Positions 9,063 to 17,624 of a stretch of DNA of 64,000 nt are shown here, one piece after another. The stretch covers positions 2,480,001 to 2,544,000 of the forward strand of contig NZ_CP181167.1 in the NCBI RefSeq assembly GCF_047824785.1. The letters are read 5' to 3'. Made by a program: the position numbers and the translations under genes. How positions within the stretch are numbered: position 1 is the stretch's first letter; every line of letters starts with the position of its first letter. Source of the stretch: Nitrobacter sp039808345. GTDB lineage: Bacteria > Pseudomonadota > Alphaproteobacteria > Rhizobiales > Xanthobacteraceae. Below the pieces are notes generated by a model. That model did no database searches, was not told the DNA's origin, and saw only the letters and a program-made list of their open reading frames with translations.

Positions 9063-10562
9063 ATGCTGGTGGTGGAGACGATTGCCAAGATCCGTCGCGC
9101 CTATTTTGTTGATGGTCGTCCGATCAAGGCGATTTGCCGAGAACTCGGCGTGTCGCGGAAGGTGGTTCGCAAGGTCATCCGTTCTCAATCGACGGAGTTT
9201 CGGTACGAGCGAGAGACACAGCCTCAGCCGAAGATGGGCCCTTGGAGTGCCGAGCTTGACCGGTTGCTGGTGGCAAACGAGAGCAAGGCGGCGCGAGAAC
9301 GGCTGACGCTGATCCGGTTGTTCGAAGAGCTTCGCGGTCTGGGCTATGTCGGGGGCTACGATGCGGTTCGTCGATATGCGCGGCGCTGGAGCCAAGAGCG
9401 TGGCGCCTCGACCACCTCGGCCTATGTGCCACTGAGCTTTGCACCCGGGGAAGCCTACCAGTTTGACTGGAGCCACGAAGTGGTCCTGCTGAGCGGGGTC
9501 ACGGTGATCGTGAAGGCGGCTCACGTCCGGCTCTGCCACAGTCGGATGCTGTTCGTGCGGGCCTATCCGCGCGAGACGCAGGAGATGGTGTTCGACGCCC
9601 ATGACCGGGCGTTCGCACTGTTCAAGGGAGCCTGCAGGCGCGGCATCTACGACAATATGAAGACGGCGGTCGAGACGATCTTCGTCGGCAAGGGACGCCT
9701 TTACAATCGCCGCTTCCTGCAGATGTGCAGCCACTATCTGGTGGACCCGGTCGCCTGCACGCCAGCGTCGGGCTGGGAGAAGGGCCAGGTTGAGAACCAG
9801 GTCGGGCTGGTCCGCGAACGGTTCTTCACCCCGCGGCTGCGCTTCAAGACGCTGGATGAGCTGAACGCCTGGCTGCTCGATAAATGCATTGCTTACGCCA
9901 AAGCGCACCGACATCCGGAGTTCGCGGACCGAACCATCTGGGAAGTCTTCGAAGCTGAGCGACCAAGGCTCGTCCCCTATGCCGGTCGCTTCGACGGCTT
10001 CCATGCCGTGCCCGCCTCGATCTCCAAGACCTGCCTGGTGCGCTTCGACAACAACAAATACTCGGTGGCGGCGAGCGCCGTTGGGCGGCCTGTTGAAGTC
10101 CAGGCCTATGCGGACCGCATCGTAATCCGCCAAGACGGCCGGATCGTTGCCGAGCATCAACGATCATTTGGCCGCGGCGAGACGGTCTACGATCCCTGGC
10201 ACTATGTGCCTGTCCTGATGCGCAAGCCCGGCGCCTTGCGCAACGGGGCGCCCTTTAAGGACTGGGTGCTGCCGGCTGCGATCGAGCGTGTGCGGCGAAA
10301 GCTTGCCGGCGCCGATGACGGCAATCGGCAGATGGTCGACATCCTCAACGCGGCGCTGACCGACGGTCTGCCAGCAGTTGAGGCCGCCTGCGCCGAAGCG
10401 GTCGCTCACGGCGTTCATTCCGCTGATGTCGTGCTCAACATCCTAGCTCGGCAACGTGAGCCGGCGCCACCAGCCAACATCATGACGCCGGCCGCACTGA
10501 CGCTTCGCCATGCGCCGATCGCTGATTGTGCCCGCTACGACAACCTCCGGAGGACCAACTGA
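9063..10562 (+). CDS. istA: IstA transposase of IS21-B
   Basis: Intact 499-residue DDE transposase. An N-terminal helix-turn-helix (PIKAICRELGVSRKVVRKVI, residues about 18-37) is followed by the catalytic core with QFDWSHE, GIYDNMKT and SGWEKGQVENQVG, and a C-terminal target/IstB-interaction region. The start at 9063 is chosen by alignment with the first istA copy, which also begins MLVVETIA; an in-frame ATG at 9045 is possible. TGA overlaps the istB ATG in TGATG (10560-10564), coupling translation of the transposase and its ATPase helper. Confidence 0.95.
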   Translation: MLVVETIAKIRRAYFVDGRPIKAICRELGVSRKVVRKVIRSQSTEFRYERETQPQPKMGPWSAELDRLLVANESKAARERLTLIRLFEELRGLGYVGGYDAVRRYARRWSQERGASTTSAYVPLSFAPGEAYQFDWSHEVVLLSGVTVIVKAAHVRLCHSRMLFVRAYPRETQEMVFDAHDRAFALFKGACRRGIYDNMKTAVETIFVGKGRLYNRRFLQMCSHYLVDPVACTPASGWEKGQVENQVGLVRERFFTPRLRFKTLDELNAWLLDKCIAYAKAHRHPEFADRTIWEVFEAERPRLVPYAGRFDGFHAVPASISKTCLVRFDNNKYSVAASAVGRPVEVQAYADRIVIRQDGRIVAEHQRSFGRGETVYDPWHYVPVLMRKPGALRNGAPFKDWVLPAAIERVRRKLAGADDGNRQMVDILNAALTDGLPAVEAACAEAVAHGVHSADVVLNILARQREPAPPANIMTPAALTLRHAPIADCARYDNLRRTN

Positions 10563-11425
10563 TGGAACGAGCCCAAATCTTCGATCTCATGGGTGAGCTC
10601 AAGCTCTACGGAATGAAGGCCGCCTTCGACGAGATCATGGTGACCGCCATCAAGCGCCAGCATGAACCTCAGCGCATCGTCGGCGACTTGCTCACGGCCG
10701 AGATCAGCGAAAAGCAGGCGAGATCGATCAAGTACCAGCTCACCATCGCCAAGCTTCCTCTCGCCAAGGACATCGCTGACTTCCAGTTCGACGGCACGCC
10801 GATCAACCAGACACTTGTCAATGATCTCGCCGGCGGCGGCTTCATCGCCCAGCAACGCAACGTCGTGCTGGTCGGCGGTACCGGCACCGGCAAGACCCAT
10901 CTGGCCATCGCCATCGCCAGGAGCTGCATCCGCTCCGGTGCCCGCGGGCGCTTTTACAACGTCGTCGACCTCGTCAACCGTCTCGAAAGCGAGACCCGCA
11001 ACGGACGTCAGGGCCGGCTCGCCGAACATCTGACCCGGATGGACTTCATCGTTCTCGACGAACTGGGTTACCTACCGTTCGCTCAATCCGGCGGCCAGCT
11101 TCTGTTCCACCTCATCAGCCGGCTTTACGAGCGCACATCCGTCATCGTCACCACCAACCTCTCCTTCGGAGAGTGGCCCAGCGTGTTCGGCGATGCCAAG
11201 ATGACCACTGCGCTGCTCGACCGGCTGACCCATCACTGTGACATCGTAGAGACCGGTAACGACAGCTGGAGATTCAAAAGCCGCGACGACGATCAAACAA
11301 CCCGCGCTCGCACCGTCTCCGCAATCCCGGCCAGCTCCGACGCTGCGAGCGCTACCAGCAAAGCTCGCCGATCAAAGGGGGCCCTTTTGGACGCCGATGG
11401 AGGGTCCCGTTCCAACGCCGATTGA
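10562..11425 (+). CDS. istB: IstB ATPase of IS21-B
   Basis: Intact 287-residue AAA+ helper related to DnaC, which forms an ATP-dependent complex on target DNA and regulates IstA. Walker A is GGTGTGKTH, Walker B is FIVLDELGY, and the arginine-bearing ALLDRLTHHCDIVETGNDSWRF region follows. It is about 85-90% identical by eye to the split copy A. Its stop codon lies 2 bases inside the right end of the element, so the terminal repeat forms the C-terminal codons. Confidence 0.95.
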   Translation: MERAQIFDLMGELKLYGMKAAFDEIMVTAIKRQHEPQRIVGDLLTAEISEKQARSIKYQLTIAKLPLAKDIADFQFDGTPINQTLVNDLAGGGFIAQQRNVVLVGGTGTGKTHLAIAIARSCIRSGARGRFYNVVDLVNRLESETRNGRQGRLAEHLTRMDFIVLDELGYLPFAQSGGQLLFHLISRLYERTSVIVTTNLSFGEWPSVFGDAKMTTALLDRLTHHCDIVETGNDSWRFKSRDDDQTTRARTVSAIPASSDAASATSKARRSKGALLDADGGSRSNAD

Positions 11426-12267
11426 CACTCATGGGTGAGTTGAAGCTCTATGGCATGAAAGCTGCCTTCGACGAGATCATGGCGACCGCCATCAAGCGCC
11501 AGCATGAACCCCAGCGCATTGTCGGCGACCTGCTCAACGCCGAGATCAATGAGAAGCAGGCCCGCTCAATCAAGTACCAGCTCACCATCGCCAAGCTGCC
11601 GCTGGCCAAGGATCTCGCCGACTTCCAGTTCGACGGCACGCCGATCAACCAGACGCTCGTCAACGACCTCGCCGGCGGCGGCTTCATCGCCCAGCAACGC
11701 AACGCCGTGCTCGTCGGCGGTACCGGCACCGGCAAGACCCATCTGGCCATCGCAATCGCCAGAAGCTGCATCCGCTCCAGCGCCCGCGGTCGCTTCTACA
11801 ACGTGGTCGACCTCGTCAACCGCCTCGAGATCGAGACCCGCAACGGACGACAAGGTCGTATCGCCGAGCATCTGACCAGGATGGACTTCATCGTCCTCGA
11901 CGAACTCGGCTACCTGCCGTTCGCTCAATCCGGCGGCCAGCTCCTGTTCCATCTCGTCAGCAGGCTCTACGAGCGCACGTCCATCGTCGTCACAACCAAT
12001 CTCGCCTTTGGCGAATGGCCAAGCGTGTTCGGCGACGCCAAGATGACAACCGCGCTGCTCGACCGGCTCACCCACCACTGCGACATTGTCGAGACCGGCA
12101 ACGACAGCTGGCGATTCAAAAGCCGCGACGACGATCACGCCACCCGCGCTCGCCTCGTCTCCGCAATCCCGGCCAGCTCCGACGAGTCGAGCGCTATCAA
12201 ACCACGCCGCGCAAAGGCGTCAAAATTGAACGCCGATACGGGGTCAAATTTGCGAACGATGGCGTAA

Positions 12268-13733
12268 TTGCGGTCAGCGCTCGGGCACGAGAGCTCCGTT
12301 ATCGTCTACCTCTCGCAATCAAACGATTCGGAGGAGCTGTCATGCGGCAATACGTCGGGCTAGATGTCTCGCAGAGAGAGACTGCGGTTTGCGTAGTCAA
12401 TGAGACGGGTGAAGCAATTTTTGAAGGAAAGGCCAAGTCTCATCCTGGAGATCTGTCAAAGTTACTTCGTAAACATGCGCCACTGGCGGAGCGTATCGGC
12501 TTTGAGACGGGCGCAATGGCGAGCTGGCTTTGGCATGAGCTTCGTAGGGTCGAACTCCCCGTCGTTTGCATCGATGCAAGGCATGCACACGCAGCACTAT
12601 CGGTCCGCATGAACAAAAGCGATCAGAACGATGCTCGGGGCCTTGCCGAACTGGTGCGGGTTGGTTGGTTTCGAGAAGTCAAAATCAAGAGTGAGAAGAG
12701 CCAGAAGGTTCGAGCTATCCTCGTGGCGCGATTCCGCCTTGTGTCCATACGCCGGGATATCGAGAACCAGGTCCGCAGTCTGATCAAGGAGTGTGGGTTG
12801 CTATTCCCTCGCGCCATTGGCCAACAGTTCCGTAACCAGGTTGGCGAGCTATTGGGCGAAGATCATCAACTCCTCAGCGTGATCGCGCCGCTCTTGTCGA
12901 TTCATGAACTCATCTGCCAGCAGCAAAGCAAATTTGACGACGAGGTCCGCCGATTGGCGAAGTCGGACGAGACGACGCGTCGCCTGATGACAGTTCCTGG
13001 TGTCGGCGTGGTCACCGCCTTGACGTTCCGCCATACGATCGATGACCCGTCTCGCTTCCGATCGGCCTCGACAGTCGGCGCCTATCTCGGCCTCACACCT
13101 CGGCGCAACCAATCTGGTGAGACTGACACTAGTGGCAAGATATCCCGATGGGGCGACAGGCTCCTCCGAACGTACCTTTACGAGGCGGCGACCGTTCTGC
13201 TTTATCGAACAAAGAAATGGTCCTCCCTCAAAGCCTGGGGTATGAAACTTGCGAAGCGGATCGGCATGAAAAAGGCAAAGGTTGCTATCGCCCGCAAGAT
13301 CGCTGTCATCCTCCACTGCATCTGGGTCGACGGCACATCATTCGACTGGGGCAACGCGCCGGCCTGACCTTATTTTGCAAGTTCCTGGCCCGGTCCGCCG
13401 GGCTGGCGATGTCCCGCTGGGACGGTGGTCGTGGTGACCTCGGTCAATCGGCTGGTGGCGGCTCGTCCGCACCCCGTTGCAAACGATGAGGCGCCCGATC
13501 CGGACATCATCATGAGGCGCTTGCGACCTCGGAAAGGACCATGACCCCAGCGACGGGCAACTGATCGCATTGAAGCCAGGTGACAGCTAATCGGCCCACT
13601 ATACGAGTTGGCTATCGATCCACCAGCCGCGCTCGCCCCGTCTGCGCAACCCGGACCTGCTCCGTCGGGCCGAGCGTTACCACTTTGCCGAATGGCTTCA
13701 AAAAGAGAGTTGACAACAACCCGCAATTAAAGG
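12268..13733 (+). mobile_element. IS110-family element, ends approximate
   Basis: A DEDD-type transposase gene with a short 5' leader of about 75 bases and a long 3' non-coding segment of about 360 bases. It begins directly after the right end of IS21-A. AATT followed by GCGG (12267-12273) and CCCGC followed by AATT (13722-13730) may mark the two edges, but IS110 elements lack ordinary terminal repeats and I cannot fix the ends. A long non-coding end is usual for this family and encodes the guide RNA. Confidence 0.65.
12342..13367 (+). CDS. IS110-family transposase (recombinase)
   Basis: A 341-residue RNA-guided recombinase of the IS110/IS1111 family. The N-terminal RuvC-like DEDD domain shows GLDVSQRE (first Asp), RIGFETGA (Glu), VVCIDARH and MNKSDQNDARGLAEL (final Asp pair). 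The C-terminal Transposase_20 domain has the PGVGVVTA helix-hairpin-helix-like motif, GAYLGLTPRRNQSG, and DTSGKISRWGDRLLR with the likely catalytic serine. GGAGG at 12330-12334 sits 7 bases before ATG 12342 and sets the start. The frame is intact, so the element may be active. Confidence 0.95.
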   Translation: MRQYVGLDVSQRETAVCVVNETGEAIFEGKAKSHPGDLSKLLRKHAPLAERIGFETGAMASWLWHELRRVELPVVCIDARHAHAALSVRMNKSDQNDARGLAELVRVGWFREVKIKSEKSQKVRAILVARFRLVSIRRDIENQVRSLIKECGLLFPRAIGQQFRNQVGELLGEDHQLLSVIAPLLSIHELICQQQSKFDDEVRRLAKSDETTRRLMTVPGVGVVTALTFRHTIDDPSRFRSASTVGAYLGLTPRRNQSGETDTSGKISRWGDRLLRTYLYEAATVLLYRTKKWSSLKAWGMKLAKRIGMKKAKVAIARKIAVILHCIWVDGTSFDWGNAPA

Positions 13734-13785
13734 GCCGATTGACACAACAGCCTCGGATGCGGCCAAAGCCTGTAGAGATTGCCGA
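13368..13785 (+). other. 3' non-coding end of the IS110 element, candidate guide-RNA region, then junction
   Basis: No credible gene; open frames are short. The part up to about 13733 follows the transposase and is GC-rich with several potential stems. In IS1111-type members of the family a seek/bridge RNA is encoded on this side, so a guide RNA here is a reasonable inference, not a demonstrated feature. At 13733-13744 GGCCGATTGACA is the inverse of TGTCAATCGGCC, close to the IS21-A left end, and may be a detached IS21 terminus. The last 40 bases lead into the 3' end of the ABC gene. Confidence 0.4.
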
Positions 13786-15591
13786 TCATTGCTGCGCTCC
13801 CATGTGCTGGGCGGCCCACAGGCGCGCGTAGAGCCCGCCCTCGTCGAGGAGCGCTTCATGCGTGCCCCGCTCGATGACACGCCCCTGATCGAGGACCAGG
13901 ATCTGGTCGGCACCCACGATCGTGTGAAGCCGATGCGCGATAACGATCAGAGTCTTTCCGCGCGTCAGCTCGGCCAGCGCTTCCTGAACCGCGACCTCGC
14001 TGTCCGGATCCAAGGAAGCCGTAGCCTCGTCCAGCACCACGATCGGAGCGCGGGACAAAATGGCGCGTGCAATGGTCAGGCGCTGCCGCTCACCTCCGGA
14101 AAAGCCTGTGCCTTCCGCCCCCAGCGGCGTGTCAAAGCCATGCGGCAATCGCTCGATGACGTCTTCGATCCGAGCCGACCGCGCGGCGGTTCGGACTTCC
14201 TCGTCACTGGCGTTCGGGCGGCCGATCCGGATGTTTTCCGTTACGGTGTCGCGCAGCAGCACAACGTCCTAGAACACGAGCGACATCGAAGACAGCAATG
14301 TCGCAGAATCCATCGAGCGCAGGTCGACGCCGCCGATCCGGATTGCTCCACCCGTTACATCGTAGAAGCGGGGAAGCAGGCTCGCGATCGTCGTCTTGCC
14401 CGCACCGGAAGGACCGACAATCGCCGTGACCGTCCCGGGCTCGCAGACGGCTGAAAATCCAGCGATGGCGTCGGTCTTCCCGTCATAAGAGAAGCGAACA
14501 TCATCAAACTCGATGCCGTAGCCATCCGGCCGAAGTGGTTCGACAGCTTCGGGCAATGGCTCGCGCGCCAGCAGGCTTTCGATGTGAGCAGCGGAGACAC
14601 GGCCCTTGCGCAGCCCTTGCGATCCTTGAATCGCGGGCGTGATTGACGTCGGCAGGCCAATCCCGACGATCAGGAATGGAAGAAGCGAGCTTGCATCCAA
14701 TTGACCGGCGGCAATCAGCGGAAGGCCCACGATCATCACCGCGCCGAGAACCGTCATTTCCGATGCGAGAAGTCGTGAAGCAGCCGAGCTAAGCCGCGTC
14801 TCCAAGACCCAATCGCGCATCGCGAGCTTGTATTCGAGGACCGCGTCGGCAAACCGATCGAGCACTTTGCCGCTGGTGCCGAACGCCTTCACGACGCTGA
14901 TCCCATCGGCATATTCAACGCTGGCTGCGCTGATTTTCTCTTCGGCAGCAATCAGACGGAGTATGTGGTGGGTCATCGACCGCATCGCGATGCGGTAAAA
15001 GATGACCATCGAGGCCAGCACCGCGGCCGTTACAATCGTCATTCGCCAGTCAACCGAGGCGAGGTACACAAGACCTGCGACGATCGCGATCGAGGCGCCG
15101 ATCATTTCTCCGAGCGCATGGGCGATAAGCTGATGCATCTCTTCGAGATCATCGGTCATCGCCTTTTTGACGGCGCCCGATCCTCGAGCGCGAAACCAAC
15201 CAAGGGGTAGTTGACCGAGATGTCGGATGAGCCTGCTGCGGATGTGATGCAGCACTTCCGCGTCGGCATAGTGCCCGATACGGGAGGACAGAAAGACAAG
15301 CACCAAGCGGGTTGCTGCACCGGCGGCACCGATCCCGACCCATACCCAAGCGACGCCTGCCACCGACGCTGAGTTGTTTGGCGGAAGAACGGCACGAGCC
15401 AATTCGGCCACAGCGATGTACGGCACGAGCCCGGCACCGGCCGCAATCGCCGACAATGTCGCGCAGATGGCGAGGTGGAAGCGAACCGGCCTCAACAGCC
15501 GCGCAAGCGGCGCCAATCCTGGAAGCCGCTGCTTCCCCGACGCTTGAGGATCCGCCGAAACCGAGCTTTCCTCAATCTGAACAGACCCCAT
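13786..15591 (-). pseudogene. Exporter-fold ABC transporter (IrtB/YbtQ-like) with one in-frame amber codon
   Basis: A fused permease-ATPase of about 600 codons resembling the heterodimeric siderophore transporters IrtAB/YbtPQ. The membrane domain covers about residues 25-310, with LPLGWFRARGSGAVKKAM as intracellular contact region. The nucleotide-binding domain has Walker A GPSGAGKTT, signature SGGERQR, Walker B IVVLDEATAS and the switch histidine in IAHRLHT. TAG at 14269-14271 interrupts SLVF-stop-DVVLLRDTV, exactly where the Q-loop glutamine (CAG) is expected; frame and sequence are otherwise clean on both sides. A single C-to-T change explains it. No partner subunit is next to it, and the gene borders the insertion nest. 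Suppression of the amber codon cannot be excluded. Confidence 0.9.
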
Positions 15592-15989
15592 TCCCTACTC
15601 GCCTTCCGCCTGCACACCCCTCCCTCCGGCCGCACGCGTCCATAGGCGCTGACAGGCTCCGCGATTGACGGAGCGCTGCGCAGGAAGGGAGCGACAACCC
15701 AAATCCTGAGTTTGCTACTCATATTCATTTGCATAAACCACTGACCATCGGTCAGTCAAAATGGCTGGTGTTCAGTCATTTATAGAGGCCCCTCAGGCCG
15801 AAAGGCGGTGGCCATTAGCCTAGCGGGATCGCCACCGATGGCGTCGATCTAGCTTTCAAGCTGCGCCGACGTGAAAACCCGCCGATGTGCCCGCTACAAT
15901 ACGATATTGCCGCACGATTTTCCGAAGGGGCTTCCGATATCCGTACCTATCGTTCTCAATCGCCCCAGCAGCTATGACGGAGATTGAGC
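15592..15989. other. Intergenic region between the ABC pseudogene and the AlpA-like gene
   Basis: No gene recognised. It must hold the promoters of the two divergent flanking genes. The visible structure is the 17-base palindrome at 15740-15756, described separately. Confidence 0.5.
15740..15756. promoter_or_regulatory. Palindrome resembling a TetR-type operator
   Basis: ACTGACC-ATC-GGTCAGT, perfect 7-base arms around 3 bases, about 150 bases upstream of the ABC pseudogene start. The length and TGACC/GGTCA half-sites resemble TetR-family operators. No TetR gene is present in the window, so the regulator is either distant or lost. Confidence 0.4.
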
Positions 15990-16286
15990 ATGGGCCACAC
16001 TGACAATTCAGTAGTTCGGAAGACTATCAGACGGCACCAATTGCGTGAGATGGTCCCGTTGGCAGATAGCACGATCTATGAAATGGAGCAGCGGGGCGAA
16101 TTTCCCCGACGCTTCGCCTTAACCCCAAGATGCATCGTTTGGGACCTGGACGAGGTCCAGGCATGGCTCGCGGCCCGCAGGTCAAAGCCAATTCTTCGCG
16201 CTCGTGGGCCCGATGTGAAACAACGCCGGGCCCGACCGGTCAAAGGGCGGGATCGGGTTGAAGAAGCGGCATCGAAGGCGGGATAA
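15990..16286 (+). CDS. AlpA-family phage/island transcriptional regulator
   Basis: About 98 residues with the compact winged helix-turn-helix of AlpA/excisionase-like proteins: RRHQLREMVPLADSTIYEMEQRGEFPRRFALTPRCIVWDLDEVQAWLAAR matches the family core (residues about 15-65). The tail is basic. GGAGATTGAGC precedes ATG 15990, so I use this start. It converges on the integrase and overlaps its 3' end by 47 bases. In related islands AlpA activates the integrase or acts as an excision factor; that role is inferred from context. Confidence 0.85.
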   Translation: MGHTDNSVVRKTIRRHQLREMVPLADSTIYEMEQRGEFPRRFALTPRCIVWDLDEVQAWLAARRSKPILRARGPDVKQRRARPVKGRDRVEEAASKAG

Positions 16287-17496
16287 GCACAGGCACATAT
16301 TTCCGACCCTCAACCCATGCATCCACGATGTCCGACCATTCCTGCATCATGTGGCGACGCTGAACCTCATACTCAGCCTTGTTGTAAACGCCCCGCGATG
16401 AGCGGCCATCCTCATGCGCGAGGCACTTCTCGATCCAATCGCTGTTGAAGCCAAGTTCGTTCAGCAAGGTGGAGCCAGTGCGACGCAGGTCGTGGACCGT
16501 AAATGACTCCAATGGAAGGCCTTCAGCTTGCGCCCGTTCAACAACTGCATAGGTCACGCGATTGAACGTAGCTCGCGACATCGGAGCATGGGTATCGTAC
16601 CGAGAAGGTAGAAGGTACTTCGAGTTCCCCGCGCATGTCTTCAACGCGATCATGATGTCAAGCACCTGGCGCGAGAGATAGACGTTGTGCGCCTTTGAAC
16701 GCTTCATTCGCTCTTTCGGGATCGTCCAAACGGCGTTCTCGAAGTCAACTTCATCCCATACCGCATCCTGCAATTCGCTCTTGCGAACCATCGTGAGCAA
16801 ATACAGGCGTAGGCCCAAGCGGATCGTGGGGAGCGTCGCCACGTGCTCGAGCTGCTTGAGCGTCACCCTGATCTCGGATGGCGAAAGCGATCGATCCTTT
16901 GGCGTGAACGTCGCGATGGACGACGGACCAACCTCGTCCGCAGGATTCGCGACCTTCTCTCCGTGCAGAATCGCAAAGCCGTAAATCTGCTTCAGGATGT
17001 CACGAACATGGATCGCCGTCGCCGGCGCCCCTCGCTCAACGATCTTTGCGCAATGCGCCCTCAGATCGTCGGGCGTGATTTCAGTCAGCAGACGCTTCCT
17101 CCAAACGGGAAGCAGCTCGCGCTCGAAAATCGAGCGACGCATCGCCCGCGTGCTGTCAGCCATCGGCGCCGAGGTCAGCCACTTTTCACCAAATTCGCCG
17201 AAGCTCTTCGCCTCCTTCAATCGGCGTTTGTCGCGTTGCTTTTCAATGGCCGGGGAACGTCCCTCGCTAACCGCACGGCGCGCATCCAGGCACTTTTCGC
17301 GCGCGCGTGCGAGTGAGATGCCGTCTCGGCCGTACTTACCGAGATAGACGGTCTCGCGCCGGCCGTTCAGCCTGTAGTCGAGCCGAAACGAGATCGCTCC
17401 GCTCGGCATGACGCGAACGTACATGCCGTCACGATCCGTCACCTTGTACATTTTCTCCCTTGGCTTCAGTGCCTTGAGTGCTGCGTCCGTCAGCAT
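16240..17496 (-). CDS. P4-type tyrosine integrase of a genomic island
   Basis: A site-specific recombinase of 418 residues. The N-terminal DUF4102-like arm-binding domain is LTDAALKALKPREKMYKVTD...GMYVRV...YRLNGRRETVYLGKYG (residues 1-75). A core-binding domain follows, then the catalytic domain with the first Arg in LTMVRKSEL, HDLRRTGSTLL (His-x-x-Arg), LAHED and the nucleophile Tyr in GVYNKAEY. GGAGG 9 bases upstream supports ATG 17496; a 10-codon longer frame has no such support. It sits beside the 3' end of guaA, a known integration site for this class, and AAGTACCGTCA repeats lie just upstream. No lesions are seen. Confidence 0.95.
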   Translation of the reverse strand: MLTDAALKALKPREKMYKVTDRDGMYVRVMPSGAISFRLDYRLNGRRETVYLGKYGRDGISLARAREKCLDARRAVSEGRSPAIEKQRDKRRLKEAKSFGEFGEKWLTSAPMADSTRAMRRSIFERELLPVWRKRLLTEITPDDLRAHCAKIVERGAPATAIHVRDILKQIYGFAILHGEKVANPADEVGPSSIATFTPKDRSLSPSEIRVTLKQLEHVATLPTIRLGLRLYLLTMVRKSELQDAVWDEVDFENAVWTIPKERMKRSKAHNVYLSRQVLDIMIALKTCAGNSKYLLPSRYDTHAPMSRATFNRVTYAVVERAQAEGLPLESFTVHDLRRTGSTLLNELGFNSDWIEKCLAHEDGRSSRGVYNKAEYEVQRRHMMQEWSDIVDAWVEGRKYVPVLIPPSMPLLQPDPAL

Positions 17497-17511
17497 GTTG
17501 CTGCCACCTCC

Positions 17512-17624
17512 AAAAAGTACCGTCATCGACTTTTGAGGGCTCGCGTCTTCGGAATATCTTTCAATTTCCGATGCTTACGGAGGAAAAAGTACCGTCACGA
17601 GCCGCATTTCTCGTGACGGTACTT
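17512..17624. repeat. Direct and inverted AAAAAGTACCGTCA repeats between integrase and guaA
   Basis: AAAAAGTACCGTCA occurs at 17512-17525 and again at 17584-17597. The second copy is the left arm of a perfect 15-base inverted repeat, AAGTACCGTCACGAG (17587-17601) and CTCGTGACGGTACTT (17610-17624), with 8 bases between arms. The position, between the integrase start and the presumed attachment site, fits integrase arm-type or excisionase binding sites; a hairpin terminator for transcription coming from guaA is the alternative. Confidence 0.7.

Larger units (their letters stand above)
8951..11427 (+). mobile_element. Complete IS21-family element B (2477 bp)
   Basis: Left end TGTGTTTCGGCGTGGAA at 8951 and right end finishing TTCCAACGCCGATTGACA at 11427 are imperfect inverted repeats with terminal TG...CA. 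Both ends carry repeated subterminal blocks (GGACCCT, ATCGGC, GGGTCC), as in IS21 elements. The flanks are CTCATGGG at 8943-8950 and 11428-11435, a perfect 8-bp target duplication in the istB of IS21-A. Both its genes are open, so this is the youngest insertion of the IS21 pair and could be active. Confidence 0.95.
6734..12267 (+). mobile_element. IS21-family element A, interrupted twice
   Basis: The left end begins TGTCATTCGGCC at 6734 and carries the family's nested terminal repeats (two ATTGACCC-type blocks within 65 bases). Inverted matches (CGGGGTCAAATTTG and GTCAAAATTG) lie near 12215-12260, just past the istB stop. Its istA holds an IS200-like element (7653-8224) and a nonsense codon; its istB holds a complete IS21 relative (8951-11427). 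The exact right end is uncertain because an IS110-family element starts there. No target duplication joins 6726-6733 to the right flank, which agrees with later loss of the host sequence. The element is dead. Confidence 0.85.
8919..12267 (+). pseudogene. istB: istB ATPase of IS21-A, split by IS21-B
   Basis: The first ten codons (8919-8950, starting MERTQLFDL) are separated from the rest (from 11428) by the whole IS21-B element. Reading across one copy of the 8-bp target duplication CTCATGGG restores the frame into MGELKLYGMKAAFDEIM. The second part keeps the Walker A GGTGTGKTH, Walker B FIVLDELGY and the sensor region, and an ATG at 11431 could still give a near-complete 279-residue IstB. It ends with TAA 12265-12267 at the right edge of IS21-A. 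Confidence 0.88.

Noticed and set aside
12015..12341. A 109-codon N-terminal extension of the IS110 transposase frame.
   Set aside because: It is the istB gene of IS21-A read in another frame; GGAGG and the family start fix the true beginning at 12342.
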